DNA of 64,000 nt from Methylobacterium sp. NEAU K (GCF_030700285.1 NZ_JAUYZJ010000001.1:186001-250000), one strand, 5' to 3'; counted from the stretch's first letter, positions 50,933-61,006 are shown. The notes: generated by a model from the sequence alone, not told the origin. Numbers and translations: made by a program.

Positions 50933-52579
50933 CTAGATCCTGATGTCGACGCCGCCGTAGCCGCGCAGCCAGCGCGTCGGTGCGGTCTCCTGCGGGGCGT
51001 CCGCCGTCTCACGCGCCCAGGCCGTGGCCCCGCCGCGGGGGGCCTCGCCTTGGCCGCCGGTTCCATCACCTTGCGCGCCGCCGTCGCTCCGCAGCGACAG
51101 GTTGAGGCCACCCCCCGACGAGTCGAGCCCGGCCTGGGACAGGGCCTGCTGGAGCTGGCCGGCGTCGCGCTGGAGCATGGCCAGGGTGTCCGGCCGGTCG
51201 ACCACCAGGTGGGTCATCACCGTGCCGCGCGCCTTGTCGATCTCCAGCTTGACGTCGATCCGCCCGAGCTCGGCCGGATCGAGCCGGATCTGGAACTCGC
51301 TCGATCCGGCGAGCGAACGCAGGCCAATGGTCATCGGTACCTGGCCGAGCGGAACAGCCGGGTCCGTCTGAAGCGGCGTCGCGGCCGGTACCGGAGCGGA
51401 GGTGGCGGCATGCGCCGAGGCTGTGGCGATCCCTGTCGCCGACGTCGGAATGGCGGCGGCGGGGCCACCCTGGGCCGGAGCCGGGAGTGTCCCGTCCAGC
51501 GGGCTGCCGGCTGCGCCCTGGCCAATCCCCTGGCCGGCATCGGCCAGCGCGGCCAGGAAGTCCTTGCCGGCGCCCGCGCCTGGGGCCGCGGCTCCTCCGG
51601 CGGGATCTGCCTCTCCGGCCTGCACCGCTTCGACCGGGGTGTCGCCTGCGCCGACTGCCCCCCGAGCCGTCGATGCCCCGGCAGCGGTCGTTTTGGCGAG
51701 GCCGGGTCCCGTGACGCCGGCCAGCGCCGCGGAAGCACCCGAAGCGATACCCGCGCCGGGCGTCTCCGAAGCCGCGGTGCCCGGACCTCCTGCGTCGGTG
51801 CCGATCGCTCCCGCCGCGCCGATCCCGTCGGCCGCGGTGCCAGCGCCGCGGGCGGGAGCGCCCTTGACCAGCGCGGCGAGCAGAGCCTGAAGCGTGCCGG
51901 GCGCAGGCGGATTCGGGGCCTGGATTGCGGCCTCGCTCGGCGCCGGCTGGGCCTGGGTGGTGTCGGTCCCGGCCTTGTCTGTCTGTGCCGTATCCGTCTG
52001 GGCGTTGTTGGTGCTGGCCGCGTCGCCCGTGGCCGTCGCGTCGGACCGGGTGTCCCGCGCGGGCGTGCCTGTGGCGTCGGAAGCCTGCTGCGCGGCGGGC
52101 TCCACCGTCCGGGCGGCGCCTGAGGTCGCGGATTCCGACCGAGCCGCCGCTGCGCGCGCTCCGGGTGCTGCGGTCGGCACGGGGGCAGGCGGCGCAGTCG
52201 GGGCCTGTGCGGACGCGCTCGTTCCGGCGACTGCGGTCGACCGCCTGTCGTCGGGCCGGCCGGCGGCGCGCGCTTCTGACGCCGCTTCCCGCGCGCGCTC
52301 CAAGCCTGCGCGCGTCGTATCGGCCAGGTCGCGCTGGGTTGCGGCGCGGGCCCGTGCCGCATCGGTCTGGTCGCGCTGTGTGGTCTCCCGGGCACGCGCC
52401 GCCGCCGTATCGTCCCGGGCGCGTGCGGCGCTCAGCGCGGTGCCGAACCGATCCTGCGACGAGTCGCCGGACCGGGCGGCGACGCCGGCCGCGTCCCAGT
52501 TCGAGCGCGACGCGGACGTACTCCGCGCGGACGGAATCCACGTGGTGACATCCAACCGATCCGCCGCACCGCTCGCCAT
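50933..52579 (-). CDS. fliK: Flagellar hook-length control protein FliK
   Basis: 548 residues. The N-terminal 400 are low-complexity (Ala/Gly/Pro/Thr/Asp-rich), as usual in FliK rulers. The C-terminal switch domain is SSEFQIRLDPAELGRIDVKLEIDKARGTVMTHLVVDRPDTLAMLQRDAGQLQQALSQAGL, the Flg_hook domain. It measures hook length and switches export specificity. First gene of this flagellar run, divergent from mnmA. Confidence 0.9.
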   Translation of the reverse strand: MASGAADRLDVTTWIPSARSTSASRSNWDAAGVAARSGDSSQDRFGTALSAARARDDTAAARARETTQRDQTDAARARAATQRDLADTTRAGLERAREAASEARAAGRPDDRRSTAVAGTSASAQAPTAPPAPVPTAAPGARAAAARSESATSGAARTVEPAAQQASDATGTPARDTRSDATATGDAASTNNAQTDTAQTDKAGTDTTQAQPAPSEAAIQAPNPPAPGTLQALLAALVKGAPARGAGTAADGIGAAGAIGTDAGGPGTAASETPGAGIASGASAALAGVTGPGLAKTTAAGASTARGAVGAGDTPVEAVQAGEADPAGGAAAPGAGAGKDFLAALADAGQGIGQGAAGSPLDGTLPAPAQGGPAAAIPTSATGIATASAHAATSAPVPAATPLQTDPAVPLGQVPMTIGLRSLAGSSEFQIRLDPAELGRIDVKLEIDKARGTVMTHLVVDRPDTLAMLQRDAGQLQQALSQAGLDSSGGGLNLSLRSDGGAQGDGTGGQGEAPRGGATAWARETADAPQETAPTRWLRGYGGVDIRI

Positions 52580-52711
52580 ATCGGGGCTCCTCTCGCTGAG
52601 GCCGGAGCAAGGGTCAGGCCATCGGATCTTGCGGATAAGCGCTTGTCAAACAAGGGTTTTCATCGAGTGATCGAGCCTGGACGTGTCCGCCCTGGGTTTG
52701 AAACTGCCGCA

Positions 52712-52734
52712 CGCCCGGCAGGTTCTGCCGGGCG
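52712..52734. repeat. 9-bp hairpin in the fliK-mnmA intergenic region
   Basis: Arms CGCCCGGCA and TGCCGGGCG around a 5-nt loop. It lies in the divergent promoter region, 115 bp before the mnmA start. Possibly an operator or a leader hairpin. Confidence 0.3.
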
Positions 52735-52849
52735 CCGCTCTCCCGGCGGCCCCGCGCGACTCGCCGACCCTGGAAAGCCGACCGGACTCCCGCTATAGAC
52801 GGGCGGTGCAGCCGAGACGCTTCCAAGCCTGCGGCTGCGGACCCGTGCG

Positions 52850-54004
52850 ATGAACGCCCTCGACCTTCCAAAGCCAGCCCACGAGACCCGCGTCGTCGTC
52901 GCCATGTCCGGCGGCGTCGATTCCTCCGTGGTCGCGGGGCTCCTGAAGCGCGCGGGCTTCGACGTGGTCGGCGTCACGCTCCAGCTCTACGACCACGGCG
53001 CCGCGAGCCACCGCAAGGGCGCCTGCTGCGCCGGCCAGGACATTCACGACGCCCGGTCCGCGGCCGAGCATCTCGGCATCCCGCATTATGTCCTCGACTA
53101 CGAGGATCGGTTCCGCGACGCGGTCATCGAGAAATTCGCCGAGAGCTACCTCGCCGGCGAGACGCCGATCCCCTGCGTCGAGTGCAACCGCACGGTGAAG
53201 TTCCGGGATCTGCTGGGCCTCGCCCGGGATCTCAACGCCGACGCGCTCGCCACCGGACATTACGTGGCGAGCCGGGCGCTGCCGGGCGGCGGCCGGGCAC
53301 TTCACCGCGCCCTCGATCCGGCACGGGACCAGAGCTACTTCCTGTATGCGACGACGGCCGAGCAGCTGGCTTTCCTGCGCTTCCCGCTGGGCGAGATGTC
53401 CAAGACCGAGACCCGCGCGCTTGCGAAGGATCTTGGCCTCTCGCTCGCGGAGAAGCCGGACAGCCAGGACATCTGTTTCGTGCCGCAGGGCCGCTACAGC
53501 GACGTGATCGCGCGCCTGCGTCCGGACGCGGCCCGGCCCGGCGAGATCGTCGACCTCTCCGGGAAGGTTCTCGGGCAGCACGCGGGCATCGTTCACTACA
53601 CGGTCGGACAGCGCCGGGGTCTCGGCCTGTCGGGGTCCGAGCCGTTCTACGTCGTGCGCCTGGAGCCGGATACCGCCCGGGTGGTGGTCGGCCCGCGCGA
53701 TTCCCTGGCGACGACCCGCCTCCGCCTCTCGGACCTGAACTGGCTCGGCGAGGGGCCGGCCTCTTCCGTGCGCGACATGCCCGTTGCGGTCCGCGTGCGC
53801 TCGACCCGGCCGCCCCGGCCGGCGACGCTCACGGTCGGGCCGGGCGGGGAGGCCGAGGTGGTGCTAGCCGAACCCGAGGACGGCGTCTCGCCCGGCCAGG
53901 CCTGCGCGATCTACAGCGACGACGGGTCCCGGGCTCGGGTGCTCGGCGGCGGCACCATCCGCCGCGTCGATGCGTTGTCGGCCCGGCCCCGAGAGGCCGC
54001 CTGA
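52850..54004 (+). CDS. mnmA: tRNA 2-thiouridine(34) synthase MnmA
   Basis: 384 residues. PP-loop [11 protein letters not shown] near 20; catalytic cysteine C109 in [13 protein letters not shown], with the second active cysteine in [11 protein letters not shown] near 207. The middle motif GHYVASR and C-terminal beta-barrel ([20 protein letters not shown]) match MnmA throughout. It thiolates U34 of tRNA-Lys, Glu and Gln with sulphur relayed from a desulphurase. Monocistronic or followed by the methyltransferase gene 28 bp later. Confidence 0.96.
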   Translation: MNALDLPKPAHETRVVVAMSGGVDSSVVAGLLKRAGFDVVGVTLQLYDHGAASHRKGACCAGQDIHDARSAAEHLGIPHYVLDYEDRFRDAVIEKFAESYLAGETPIPCVECNRTVKFRDLLGLARDLNADALATGHYVASRALPGGGRALHRALDPARDQSYFLYATTAEQLAFLRFPLGEMSKTETRALAKDLGLSLAEKPDSQDICFVPQGRYSDVIARLRPDAARPGEIVDLSGKVLGQHAGIVHYTVGQRRGLGLSGSEPFYVVRLEPDTARVVVGPRDSLATTRLRLSDLNWLGEGPASSVRDMPVAVRVRSTRPPRPATLTVGPGGEAEVVLAEPEDGVSPGQACAIYSDDGSRARVLGGGTIRRVDALSARPREAA

Positions 54005-54032
54005 TTTCAACCTCTGGAAAAGTCTAGATCCT

Positions 54033-54686
54033 ATGCTGAGCGAGCCGCAGGTGGCCGGGCCGAGCACGGCCCTGATGCGCAAGGCCTATGCCCGCTGGGC
54101 CCCCGTCTACGACGTGGTCTACGACAAGCTCACCGAGCCCGCGGCCCGTGCCGCAGTGGAGGCGGCGGCCCAGCACGGGCCGCGGATCCTGGAGGCCGGA
54201 GTCGGCACCGGGCTCGCCCTCGGCTACTATCCCAAGAGCAGCTTCGTCTGCGGGGTCGATCTCTCCGAGGACATGCTCAAGCGGGCCCGCGCCAAGGTCC
54301 GGCGCCGGGGCCTGTCGCATGTCCGCGGCCTGCAGGTGATGGATGTGTGCCATCTGGGCTACGCCGATGCGAGCTTCGATGCCGTGGTGGCGCAGTTCCT
54401 GATCACCCTGGTGCCCGATCCCGAGGCCGCCCTGTCCGAGTTTCTGAGGGTGGTCCGGCCCGGCGGCGGCATCGTGCTCGCCAACCATTTCGGCCAGAGC
54501 AACGGCCCCGTCGCCCGGGTCGAGGAGATCGTTGCGCCGCTCTGCACCAAGATCGGCTGGTCGTCGGATTTCAAGGCGACCCGGATCGAGGCCTGGGCGC
54601 GGCGCAACGGTGTCGAGGTCCTGGGGCTGAAACCCACATTCCCGGGCGGCTTCTTCAAGATCCTGCGGATGCGCAAGGCCGGGTGA
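54033..54686 (+). CDS. pmtA: Class I SAM methyltransferase, PmtA-like
   Basis: 217 residues. KAYARWAPVYDVVYDKLTEPAARAAVEAA opens the fold; motif I is ILEAGVGTGLALGYYP, followed by VCGVDLSEDMLKRARAK, and QFLITLVPDPEAALSEFLRVVRPGGGIVL is the later part. The resemblance is to alphaproteobacterial phosphatidylethanolamine N-methyltransferases, which make phosphatidylcholine. The stop overlaps the GTG start of the next gene (GTGA). Confidence 0.8.
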   Translation: MLSEPQVAGPSTALMRKAYARWAPVYDVVYDKLTEPAARAAVEAAAQHGPRILEAGVGTGLALGYYPKSSFVCGVDLSEDMLKRARAKVRRRGLSHVRGLQVMDVCHLGYADASFDAVVAQFLITLVPDPEAALSEFLRVVRPGGGIVLANHFGQSNGPVARVEEIVAPLCTKIGWSSDFKATRIEAWARRNGVEVLGLKPTFPGGFFKILRMRKAG

Positions 54687-55465
54687 GGGACGCCGGTCCA
54701 GCTTCCGTCCCTGAGGGGCGCTGGCGGTGGCTGCGGCGCTGGCTGCCGCTGGCGCTCCTCCTGTGCGTCTCGGCCATTGTGCTGGTCTCCGGCGTGGCCC
54801 AGCTCCTCAGCCTCGACCGGCTGCTCGCCTCGCGGGCGTGGCTGCGCGGCTTCGTCGATGCCGGCTTCGCCCGCGCGTTGGTCGCGGCCTATCTCGTCTA
54901 TGTCGGGGCCGTGGTGGTGTCGGTGCCGGCTACGCTGATCCTGACCATGATCTGCGGCTTCCTGTTCGGGATCGTGCCGGGGGCGCTCACGGCGGTCTGC
55001 GCCGCCACCACGGGCGCCGCGCTCGTGTTCGCGATCGGCCGGGGCCCTGGCGCCGACCTGCTGCAGCGGATGGGCGGGACACGTCTCCCGGCGCTGGCGG
55101 ACGGGTTCCGGCGCGACGCCTTCGGCTATATCGCGGTCATGCGCCTGCTGCCGTTGTTCCCGTTCTGGATGACGAATCTCGCGCCGGCTGCCTTCGGAGT
55201 GAAGATGCGGGTCTTCGTCCTTGCTACCTTCCTGGGCCTCCTGCCGGGTGCCCTGGTCTACGCGACGACCGGATCGGGGATCGAGGACGTCGTCGCAGCT
55301 CACGAGACCGCCAAGGCCGCCTGCCTGGCGACGGGTGCGCTCGGCTGCGACAGCGCCCTGACGCTGCGGGCCCTGGTCACGCCCAAGATGGTCGCCGGCC
55401 TCGCGATGCTCGCCGTGTTCGCCTTGGGCAGCATCCTCTTGAGCCGGCGCGTGCGGAGCGGCTGA
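54683..55465 (+). CDS. TVP38/TMEM64 (DedA-like) family membrane protein
   Basis: 260 residues from GTG 54683, which overlaps the methyltransferase stop. Several helices are present; RALVAAYLVYVGAVVVSVPATLILTMICGFLFGIVPGALTAVCAATTGAALVFAIGRG and YIAVMRLLPLFPFWMTNLAPAAFGVKMRVFVLATFLGLLPGALVYATTG carry the family's VTT core. A lipid-transport or membrane-homeostasis role is proposed for such proteins, which fits coupling to a phospholipid methyltransferase; this is inference. Confidence 0.88.
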   Translation: MRDAGPASVPEGRWRWLRRWLPLALLLCVSAIVLVSGVAQLLSLDRLLASRAWLRGFVDAGFARALVAAYLVYVGAVVVSVPATLILTMICGFLFGIVPGALTAVCAATTGAALVFAIGRGPGADLLQRMGGTRLPALADGFRRDAFGYIAVMRLLPLFPFWMTNLAPAAFGVKMRVFVLATFLGLLPGALVYATTGSGIEDVVAAHETAKAACLATGALGCDSALTLRALVTPKMVAGLAMLAVFALGSILLSRRVRSG

Positions 55466-55713
55466 GAGTCGTTCTCGAGCCGGCGGCGCCTCTGCGGGCC
55501 TCGGTTCGGGGCGGTGGACGTTTTCCGGAGCGTTCAGGGGCACATGCAACCGCGTCGGCTCAGGTACCGTATAGTGCTGACGGGTAAGAGCCTGTATTCC
55601 CGCCTCCGAACTTGTGGCGTCACGAACATGTCCTGTGCGAAGGCCGGAAGCGGCTCGAGCTATCGCAGTCTCCACCACGCCGTCCTCCGTCCGCGATATC
55701 TGCGCGGAGCGTG

Positions 55714-57171
55714 ATGGGCGTGGCCGTCGATTCCGACATGGCCGCGGCTCCGGTGACCCCGGGCTCCGCCGCGGCGCGCGAGACGCCCGACCGGCGTCCG
55801 ACGCGCCTCGGCCTGTCCGGGCGGCTGTTCCTCGTCACCGTCGCCTTCGTGGTAGTGGCCGAGGTGCTGACCTACGTGCCGGCGGTGGCCAATTACCGGA
55901 TCGAATGGATGGCCGACCGGGTCGCGGCCGCGCAGGTCGCCGCCCTCGTCCTCGACGGCCGGACCGGCGAGCCGGTCTCTGAGGCCCTGGAAGCCCGGCT
56001 GCTCGCCGGCGTCAACGCGCGAGCGATCGCGGTCCGCGGCGGCGGTGCCCAGCGCCTGCTCGCCATCGAGCCGATGCCCGAGATGGTCGCCGACACCGTC
56101 GACCTGCGCGACGTCACCGCCTTGTCGACGATCCGGGGCGCGTGGCGCACCCTGGTCGCCCCGGTCCGCGAGCCGATCCGGGTGATTGGGGAGGGCGGCG
56201 TCGGTTTCGACCGCGTCGAGATCCTGCTCGACGAAGCGCCGCTCCGCACCGCGATGATCGACTATGCGCTGCGGCTGCTGGTCTCCTCGCTGATCATCGC
56301 CGCCTCCGCGGCCGGCCTGGTCTTCGTGGTGCTGCAGGTGCTGATCGTGCGCCCGGTGCGGCGGCTCGCCACCAGCATCACCGCCTTCGCGGAAGACCCG
56401 GAGAATGCCGGCCGGATCATCGCACCGTCCCGCCGGAGCGACGAGATCGGGCAGGCCGAGCTTGCCCTCGGGCGGATGCAGCGCATCCTCGCCGAGCAGC
56501 TCCGCCAGAAGCGGCGGCTCGCCGAGCTGGGGCTGGCCGTGAGCAAGATCAGCCATGAGCTGCGCAACCTCCTCACCGGGGCCCAATTGCTGGGCGACCG
56601 CCTGGAGGACACCGCCGACCCGATGGTCCAGCGCGTGGCGCCCCGCCTCGTGGCGACCATCGCCCGGGCGATCCGCTTCTGCGAGGCGACCCTCGCCTAC
56701 GGGCGCGTCGCCGAGCGGTCGCCGCGCCTGACCAGCACGCCGCTCGCGCCGATCCTCTCGGATCTTCCTGATCTCGCCGCGCTGGTGGCGCACCCGGTGG
56801 CGGTCCAGGTGGCGGCGAGCGATCTGCGCGTGCAGGCCGATCCGGAGCAGCTCGCCCGGGCGCTGGCCAATCTCGTGCGCAACGCCGTGCAGGCGCTGGA
56901 CGGGGCCAAGGTCGCGGGCGCCGAGGTGCAGGTCGCCGCCGTCCGCGAAGAGCCGGGCCGGGTGACCATCCTGGTGACCGACAACGGTCCCGGCCTGCCG
57001 GCGCGGGCGCGCGAGAACCTGTTCTCGCCATTCCAGGGCTCGATGCGCTCGGGTGGCACCGGCCTCGGCCTGCCGATCGCGGCCGAGCTGATCGGGATCA
57101 ACGGCGGCACCCTCACCCTCGATGCGGGCGAGGGCGGGGCCCGGTTCCGGATCGTCCTGCCCGAGGGCTGA
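55714..57171 (+). CDS. Sensor histidine kinase
   Basis: 485 residues. Two membrane helices (LFLVTVAFVVVAEVLTYVP and LLVSSLIIAASAAGLVFVVLQVLIV) flank a periplasmic domain of about 190 residues. A HAMP-like region precedes the dimerisation helix with the phospho-His in VSKISHELRNLLTG. ATPase boxes: N (LANLVRNAVQALDGA), G1 (VTDNGPGLP) and G2 (GSMRSGGTGLGLPIAAELI). No response regulator gene is adjacent, so it is an orphan here. ATG 55714 is preferred; GTG 55711 is an alternative. Confidence 0.92.
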   Translation: MGVAVDSDMAAAPVTPGSAAARETPDRRPTRLGLSGRLFLVTVAFVVVAEVLTYVPAVANYRIEWMADRVAAAQVAALVLDGRTGEPVSEALEARLLAGVNARAIAVRGGGAQRLLAIEPMPEMVADTVDLRDVTALSTIRGAWRTLVAPVREPIRVIGEGGVGFDRVEILLDEAPLRTAMIDYALRLLVSSLIIAASAAGLVFVVLQVLIVRPVRRLATSITAFAEDPENAGRIIAPSRRSDEIGQAELALGRMQRILAEQLRQKRRLAELGLAVSKISHELRNLLTGAQLLGDRLEDTADPMVQRVAPRLVATIARAIRFCEATLAYGRVAERSPRLTSTPLAPILSDLPDLAALVAHPVAVQVAASDLRVQADPEQLARALANLVRNAVQALDGAKVAGAEVQVAAVREEPGRVTILVTDNGPGLPARARENLFSPFQGSMRSGGTGLGLPIAAELIGINGGTLTLDAGEGGARFRIVLPEG

Positions 57172-57175
57172 CGCC

Positions 57176-58177
57176 CTATTCCGCCGCGGCGAGAACGGGC
57201 TCGGCGACGCGGATGCCGAGATCCTGCAGCAGGGCGGCATCCGAGTCCGCCTCGTTGTTGGCGGTGGTCAGCAGGCGCTCGCCGTAGAAGATCGAATTGG
57301 CTCCGGCGAGAAAGCACAGGGCCTGGGCCTCCCGGCTGAGAGCCCGGCGCCCGGCACTGAGGCGCACGCGGGCCTTGGGCATCACGATGCGGGCCGTGGC
57401 GCACATCCGCACCATCTCGAAGGGATCCACCGTTGAAGCGGCGTCACCGAGGGGCGTGCCGGGGACGGCGGCGAGCGCGTTGATCGGCACGCTCTCCGGA
57501 TGCGGCGCGTGATTGGCCAGCACCTGAAGCATCGCGACGCGGTCGCCAACCCCCTCGCCGAGGCCGATGATGCCGCCGCAGCAGACACCGATCCCCGCCT
57601 CGCGCACCCGCTCCAGCGTGTTCAGGCGATCCTCATAGGTCCGGGTCGAGACGATCTTCTCGTAGTAGTCCGGTCCGGTATCGAGGTTATGGTTGTAGGC
57701 AGTGAGGCCCGCCTCGGCCAAGCGCTCCGCCTGGCTGGTCGTCAGCATGCCGAGGGTGACGCAGGCCTCCATCCCGAGCCCGCGCACGCCCCGCACCATG
57801 GCCAGCACGGAGTCGAATTCCGGGCCGTCCTTCGGGCTGCGCCAAGCGGCGCCCATGCAGAAGCGCGTCGCACCATTGGCCTTTGCGGCCGCGGCCTCGG
57901 CGAGCACCGTCTCCACCGGCATCAGACGCTGGCGCGGCAGGCCGGTCTCCTTGTGGTGGGCCGATTGCGAGCAGTAGCCGCAATCCTCCGGGCAGCCCCC
58001 TGTCTTGATCGAGAGCAGGCTCGCGCGCTGGACGTCGCCGGGGTCGTTGTGCGCCCGATGCACGCTCGCGGCCCGATGCACGAGATCGAGCAACGGCATG
58101 TCGTGGATCGCGCGGATTTCCGTCACGCTCCAGTCATGGCGGATGTCGTGCACGTGCGGGTCGGCAGTTTGGCTCAT
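57176..58177 (-). CDS. bioB: Biotin synthase BioB
   Basis: 333 residues. Radical-SAM cluster [13 protein letters not shown] with the later [16 protein letters not shown] and [13 protein letters not shown] segments. The second iron-sulphur site residues (Arg in RVRLSAGR) are present. It inserts sulphur into dethiobiotin. The start ATG 58177 was taken because [10 protein letters not shown] leads directly into the conserved [19 protein letters not shown]. No other bio genes are adjacent. Confidence 0.96.
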   Translation of the reverse strand: MSQTADPHVHDIRHDWSVTEIRAIHDMPLLDLVHRAASVHRAHNDPGDVQRASLLSIKTGGCPEDCGYCSQSAHHKETGLPRQRLMPVETVLAEAAAAKANGATRFCMGAAWRSPKDGPEFDSVLAMVRGVRGLGMEACVTLGMLTTSQAERLAEAGLTAYNHNLDTGPDYYEKIVSTRTYEDRLNTLERVREAGIGVCCGGIIGLGEGVGDRVAMLQVLANHAPHPESVPINALAAVPGTPLGDAASTVDPFEMVRMCATARIVMPKARVRLSAGRRALSREAQALCFLAGANSIFYGERLLTTANNEADSDAALLQDLGIRVAEPVLAAAE

Positions 58178-58361
58178 GGACACTTCTTGAGTGGGATCGG
58201 CGAACAAAATCAAGCGCTATGCGCGGCGCACCTTCCCGAACGGGGCGACACCGCCGTCGAGCAGGGTACGGGGAAGCGGGATCCGAGTTTCCGAAAAGAT
58301 GATGCGGTAACAGAGATTTGGAGCGTGCCGCTGTCGCCGTGGAAAAGCGGCACGCTCGCGC

Positions 58362-59246
58362 TCAATGCGTCGGCTCGCCGGCAGAGACCTTCGCGGTCCA
58401 GTCGTCGAAGGCGATCACCTTCTGGCGCTGCTCGCCCAGGCGGTCGATCCGCAGGACCATCTCGTCGCCGGCCTTCAGGTAGCGCGGCGGCTTCATGCCC
58501 AGGCCGACACCGGGCGGCGTCCCGGTGGTGATCACGTCGCCGGGCTCCAGCAGCATGAAATGGGAGGTGTAGGCGACGAGTTGGGGCACGTCGAAGATCA
58601 TCGTCGCGGTGGAGCCGGTCTGCCGGCGCTCGCCGTTCACGTCGAGGCTCATGGCGAGGTTCTTCAGGTCGGGAATCTCGTCGAGGGTCACCAGCCACGG
58701 GCCCAGCGGGCCGAAGGTCGGCGCACTCTTGCCCTTGGTCCAGGTCGGCCCGCGGTCCATCTGCCATTCGCGCTCGGAGACGTCGTTGCAGATGCAGGCG
58801 CCCGCCACGTAGTCCAGCGCCTCGTTGGCGTGGACGTAGCTCGCGCGGCGGCCGATCACCACGGCGAGTTCCACCTCCCAGTCGGTCTTGGCCGAGCCCT
58901 TGGGGATGATCACCGTGTCGTTCGGCCCGCACAAGCTGGACGGCGCCTTGTTGAAGATGATCGGCTCCGCGGGGATCGGCGAGCCGGTTTCGGCGGCGTG
59001 GTCGGCGAAGTTGAGGCCGATGGCGACCACATTGCGCGTGCCGCCGACGCAGGGGCCGAGGCGCGTGTCCGGCGACAGCTTCGGCAGGGACTCGGGATCG
59101 AGGGCGCGGAGACGCGCCAGGGAGTCTGGCGCGAGAGCCTGCCCGGCGATGTCGCGCACCAGCCCCGAGAGATCGCGCAGCCCCCCTTTCGCATCCACGA
59201 GGCCGGGCTTCTCGTCGCCGCTCGGGCCATGCCGGAAGAGCTTCAT
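58362..59246 (-). CDS. Fumarylacetoacetate hydrolase (FAH) family protein
   Basis: 294 residues. NVVAIGLNFADHAAETG, IFNKAPSSLCGPNDTVIIP, DWEVELAVVIGRRA (metal ligands), and TGSTATMIFDVPQLVAYTSHFMLLEPGDVITTGTPPGVGLGMKPP are the full set of FAH motifs. Family members hydrolyse or decarboxylate acyl-pyruvates or ureidoglycolate; no context tells which. ATG 59246 has an AGGAGC ribosome site upstream. Confidence 0.93.
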   Translation of the reverse strand: MKLFRHGPSGDEKPGLVDAKGGLRDLSGLVRDIAGQALAPDSLARLRALDPESLPKLSPDTRLGPCVGGTRNVVAIGLNFADHAAETGSPIPAEPIIFNKAPSSLCGPNDTVIIPKGSAKTDWEVELAVVIGRRASYVHANEALDYVAGACICNDVSEREWQMDRGPTWTKGKSAPTFGPLGPWLVTLDEIPDLKNLAMSLDVNGERRQTGSTATMIFDVPQLVAYTSHFMLLEPGDVITTGTPPGVGLGMKPPRYLKAGDEMVLRIDRLGEQRQKVIAFDDWTAKVSAGEPTH

Positions 59247-59661
59247 TGCCGCGCTCCTTGTCCTTCCCTGATACCGGTCTGCGCCGGTGGCCGGGACCAT
59301 GGCCGCGCGCCGCCGACGGTGCAAGGGCGGCGGTGAGGGGCGATGGCGTCGCCAGGGTGTCGCACCTTGGCCACACGATGGCTCAAAGTGCACATTCTGG
59401 CGCCTATGAAGTTATTGTTTATGTTCGATGGGCTCGTGAATAATTCGGCATTTGATGTGCGGATTAAGATTGCAATATTGGTATCTATGCTCGAATTTTA
59501 CATGTAACCGCAGATATATAGAATTTCGTCGGGCGGTCCAGAAGAGAGATCGCCGTTGCGATGGACTACTGAAAGCCTGCACCATGCTTCCAATGGCGCC
59601 CCACGTGTAAGCAAAGTCGCATCAGGGCGCTCGGCTAAGACAAGCTGTTCGGGGGAAACAC
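59247..59661. other. Intergenic region with AT-rich segment upstream of the porin gene
   Basis: About 415 bp; the part near 59390-59520 is AT-rich (ATGAAGTTATTGTTTATG, AATTTTACATGTAACC), unlike the rest of the window. It should contain the promoter of the porin-like gene. No open frame is credible. Confidence 0.5.
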
Positions 59662-60975
59662 ATGGGTGGGACAATGCGCGCGGCGGCGTTCGCGGCTTCG
59701 GTGGCGTTGCTCGGCCTTGGAGAGGCGCAGGCAGGGGCCTTCGGCATCCGGGAGCAGAGCACCGAGGCTCAGGGTCTCTCCTATGCGGGCGCGGCCGCCG
59801 GCTCCGGCGGCGTCTCGTCGATGTTCTGGAATCCCGCGGTCATCACGATGAACCCGGGTTTCGTCGCCGAGCAGAACCTCACGTATGTCGGCCTGTCGTC
59901 CGACATCCGGCCGGCGCCGGGCACCAATCCCGGCTTCGCCCGGCTGGGCGGATCCGGCGATATCGGCCAGGGCGCCGTCGTGCCGGCGGGGGCCAGCTCC
60001 TACCAGCTGAACGACCGCCTGTGGCTCGGCCTCTCCACCGGTGCCCCCTTCGGCCTCGCGACCAAGCCGAACCAGGCCTGGGCGGGTGAGGTCTACGGGC
60101 GCTCGTCCCGGATCTTCTCGCTGGCGATTAACCCGGTGATCGGGTTCAAGGTCAACGAGTGGCTCTCCCTCGCGGCCGGCTCGAACATCGAGTATTTCCG
60201 GCTGACGCTCCGGCAGGCCCTGCCGATCCCCGGCTTCCTGCCGACCGTCTATCCGAGCTCGTTCCTGAAGGGCGAATCCTGGGGCGTCGGCTTCACCGCC
60301 GGCGCGACCCTGACCCCCCGGGACGGGACCGTGCTGGGCATCGGATACCGTTCCTCGGTGCACCATGACATCGAGGGGGCGATCGGCGTGCCGCTGGTGG
60401 CGCTCGCCCCGCTGGCCGGGCAGGTCCGCTCGAGGCTCAACACCTCGGACAAGCTGAGCGTCGGCCTCGTCCAGGCGATCTCGCCCGTTGCCCGGGTCGA
60501 TCTCGGCTTTGAGTGGGACCAGTGGTCGAGGCTCGGGACGATCGGTATCGTCTCGAACCGCCTCGGGCTGCCGGTGAGCAACCTGCCGCTGAACTACAAG
60601 GACGGGTCCACTTACTCGATCGGCGCCGATTACGACGCCGCGCCCAACCTGACGCTGCGGACCGGCTTCGCCTACGAATCGTCGCCGATCGACTTCACGA
60701 ACCGCTCGGTGCGGCTGCCGGACGGGGACCGTTACATCGCCTCGGTGGGCGCAAGCTACCGCTGGAACGAGCGCCTGACCCTGAACCTCGCCTATTCGCA
60801 TTTCTTCCTGGACCGCTCCCGCATCCTCGCGGGGATCGGGCGCGACTACAACGTCGGCAACATCGCCTTCGCCGGCGTGGTCGATTCGAGCGCCGACATC
60901 GTCTCGGTGGGCTTCCGCTACGTGTTCGGCGCGCCACCCCCGGTCGCCCCGGCGCCTCTGGTGCGCAAGTACTGA
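59662..60975 (+). CDS. FadL/OmpP1-family outer-membrane protein
   Basis: 437 residues. Signal peptide (MRAAAFAASVALLGLGEAQAGAFGIREQSTEAQGLSYAG) leading straight into the OmpP1/FadL plug region, then alternate strands of a 14-stranded barrel, ending in DIVSVGFRYVFGAPPP and terminal KY. FadL transports long-chain fatty acids or hydrophobic compounds. ATG 59662 or 59674 are both possible; GGGGG upstream favours the first. Confidence 0.88.
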   Translation: MGGTMRAAAFAASVALLGLGEAQAGAFGIREQSTEAQGLSYAGAAAGSGGVSSMFWNPAVITMNPGFVAEQNLTYVGLSSDIRPAPGTNPGFARLGGSGDIGQGAVVPAGASSYQLNDRLWLGLSTGAPFGLATKPNQAWAGEVYGRSSRIFSLAINPVIGFKVNEWLSLAAGSNIEYFRLTLRQALPIPGFLPTVYPSSFLKGESWGVGFTAGATLTPRDGTVLGIGYRSSVHHDIEGAIGVPLVALAPLAGQVRSRLNTSDKLSVGLVQAISPVARVDLGFEWDQWSRLGTIGIVSNRLGLPVSNLPLNYKDGSTYSIGADYDAAPNLTLRTGFAYESSPIDFTNRSVRLPDGDRYIASVGASYRWNERLTLNLAYSHFFLDRSRILAGIGRDYNVGNIAFAGVVDSSADIVSVGFRYVFGAPPPVAPAPLVRKY

Positions 60976-61006
60976 GGCGGTTTCCGCCAGCGGCGGTTGC
61001 GCCTCA
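60973..61006. terminator. Shared hairpin across converging stops
   Basis: Arms TGAGGCG (60973-60979) and CGCCTCA (61000-61006) with an inner CCGCC/GGCGG stem. The stop codon of the porin gene and that of phaC lie within opposite arms. It has no clear T tract. Confidence 0.35.
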
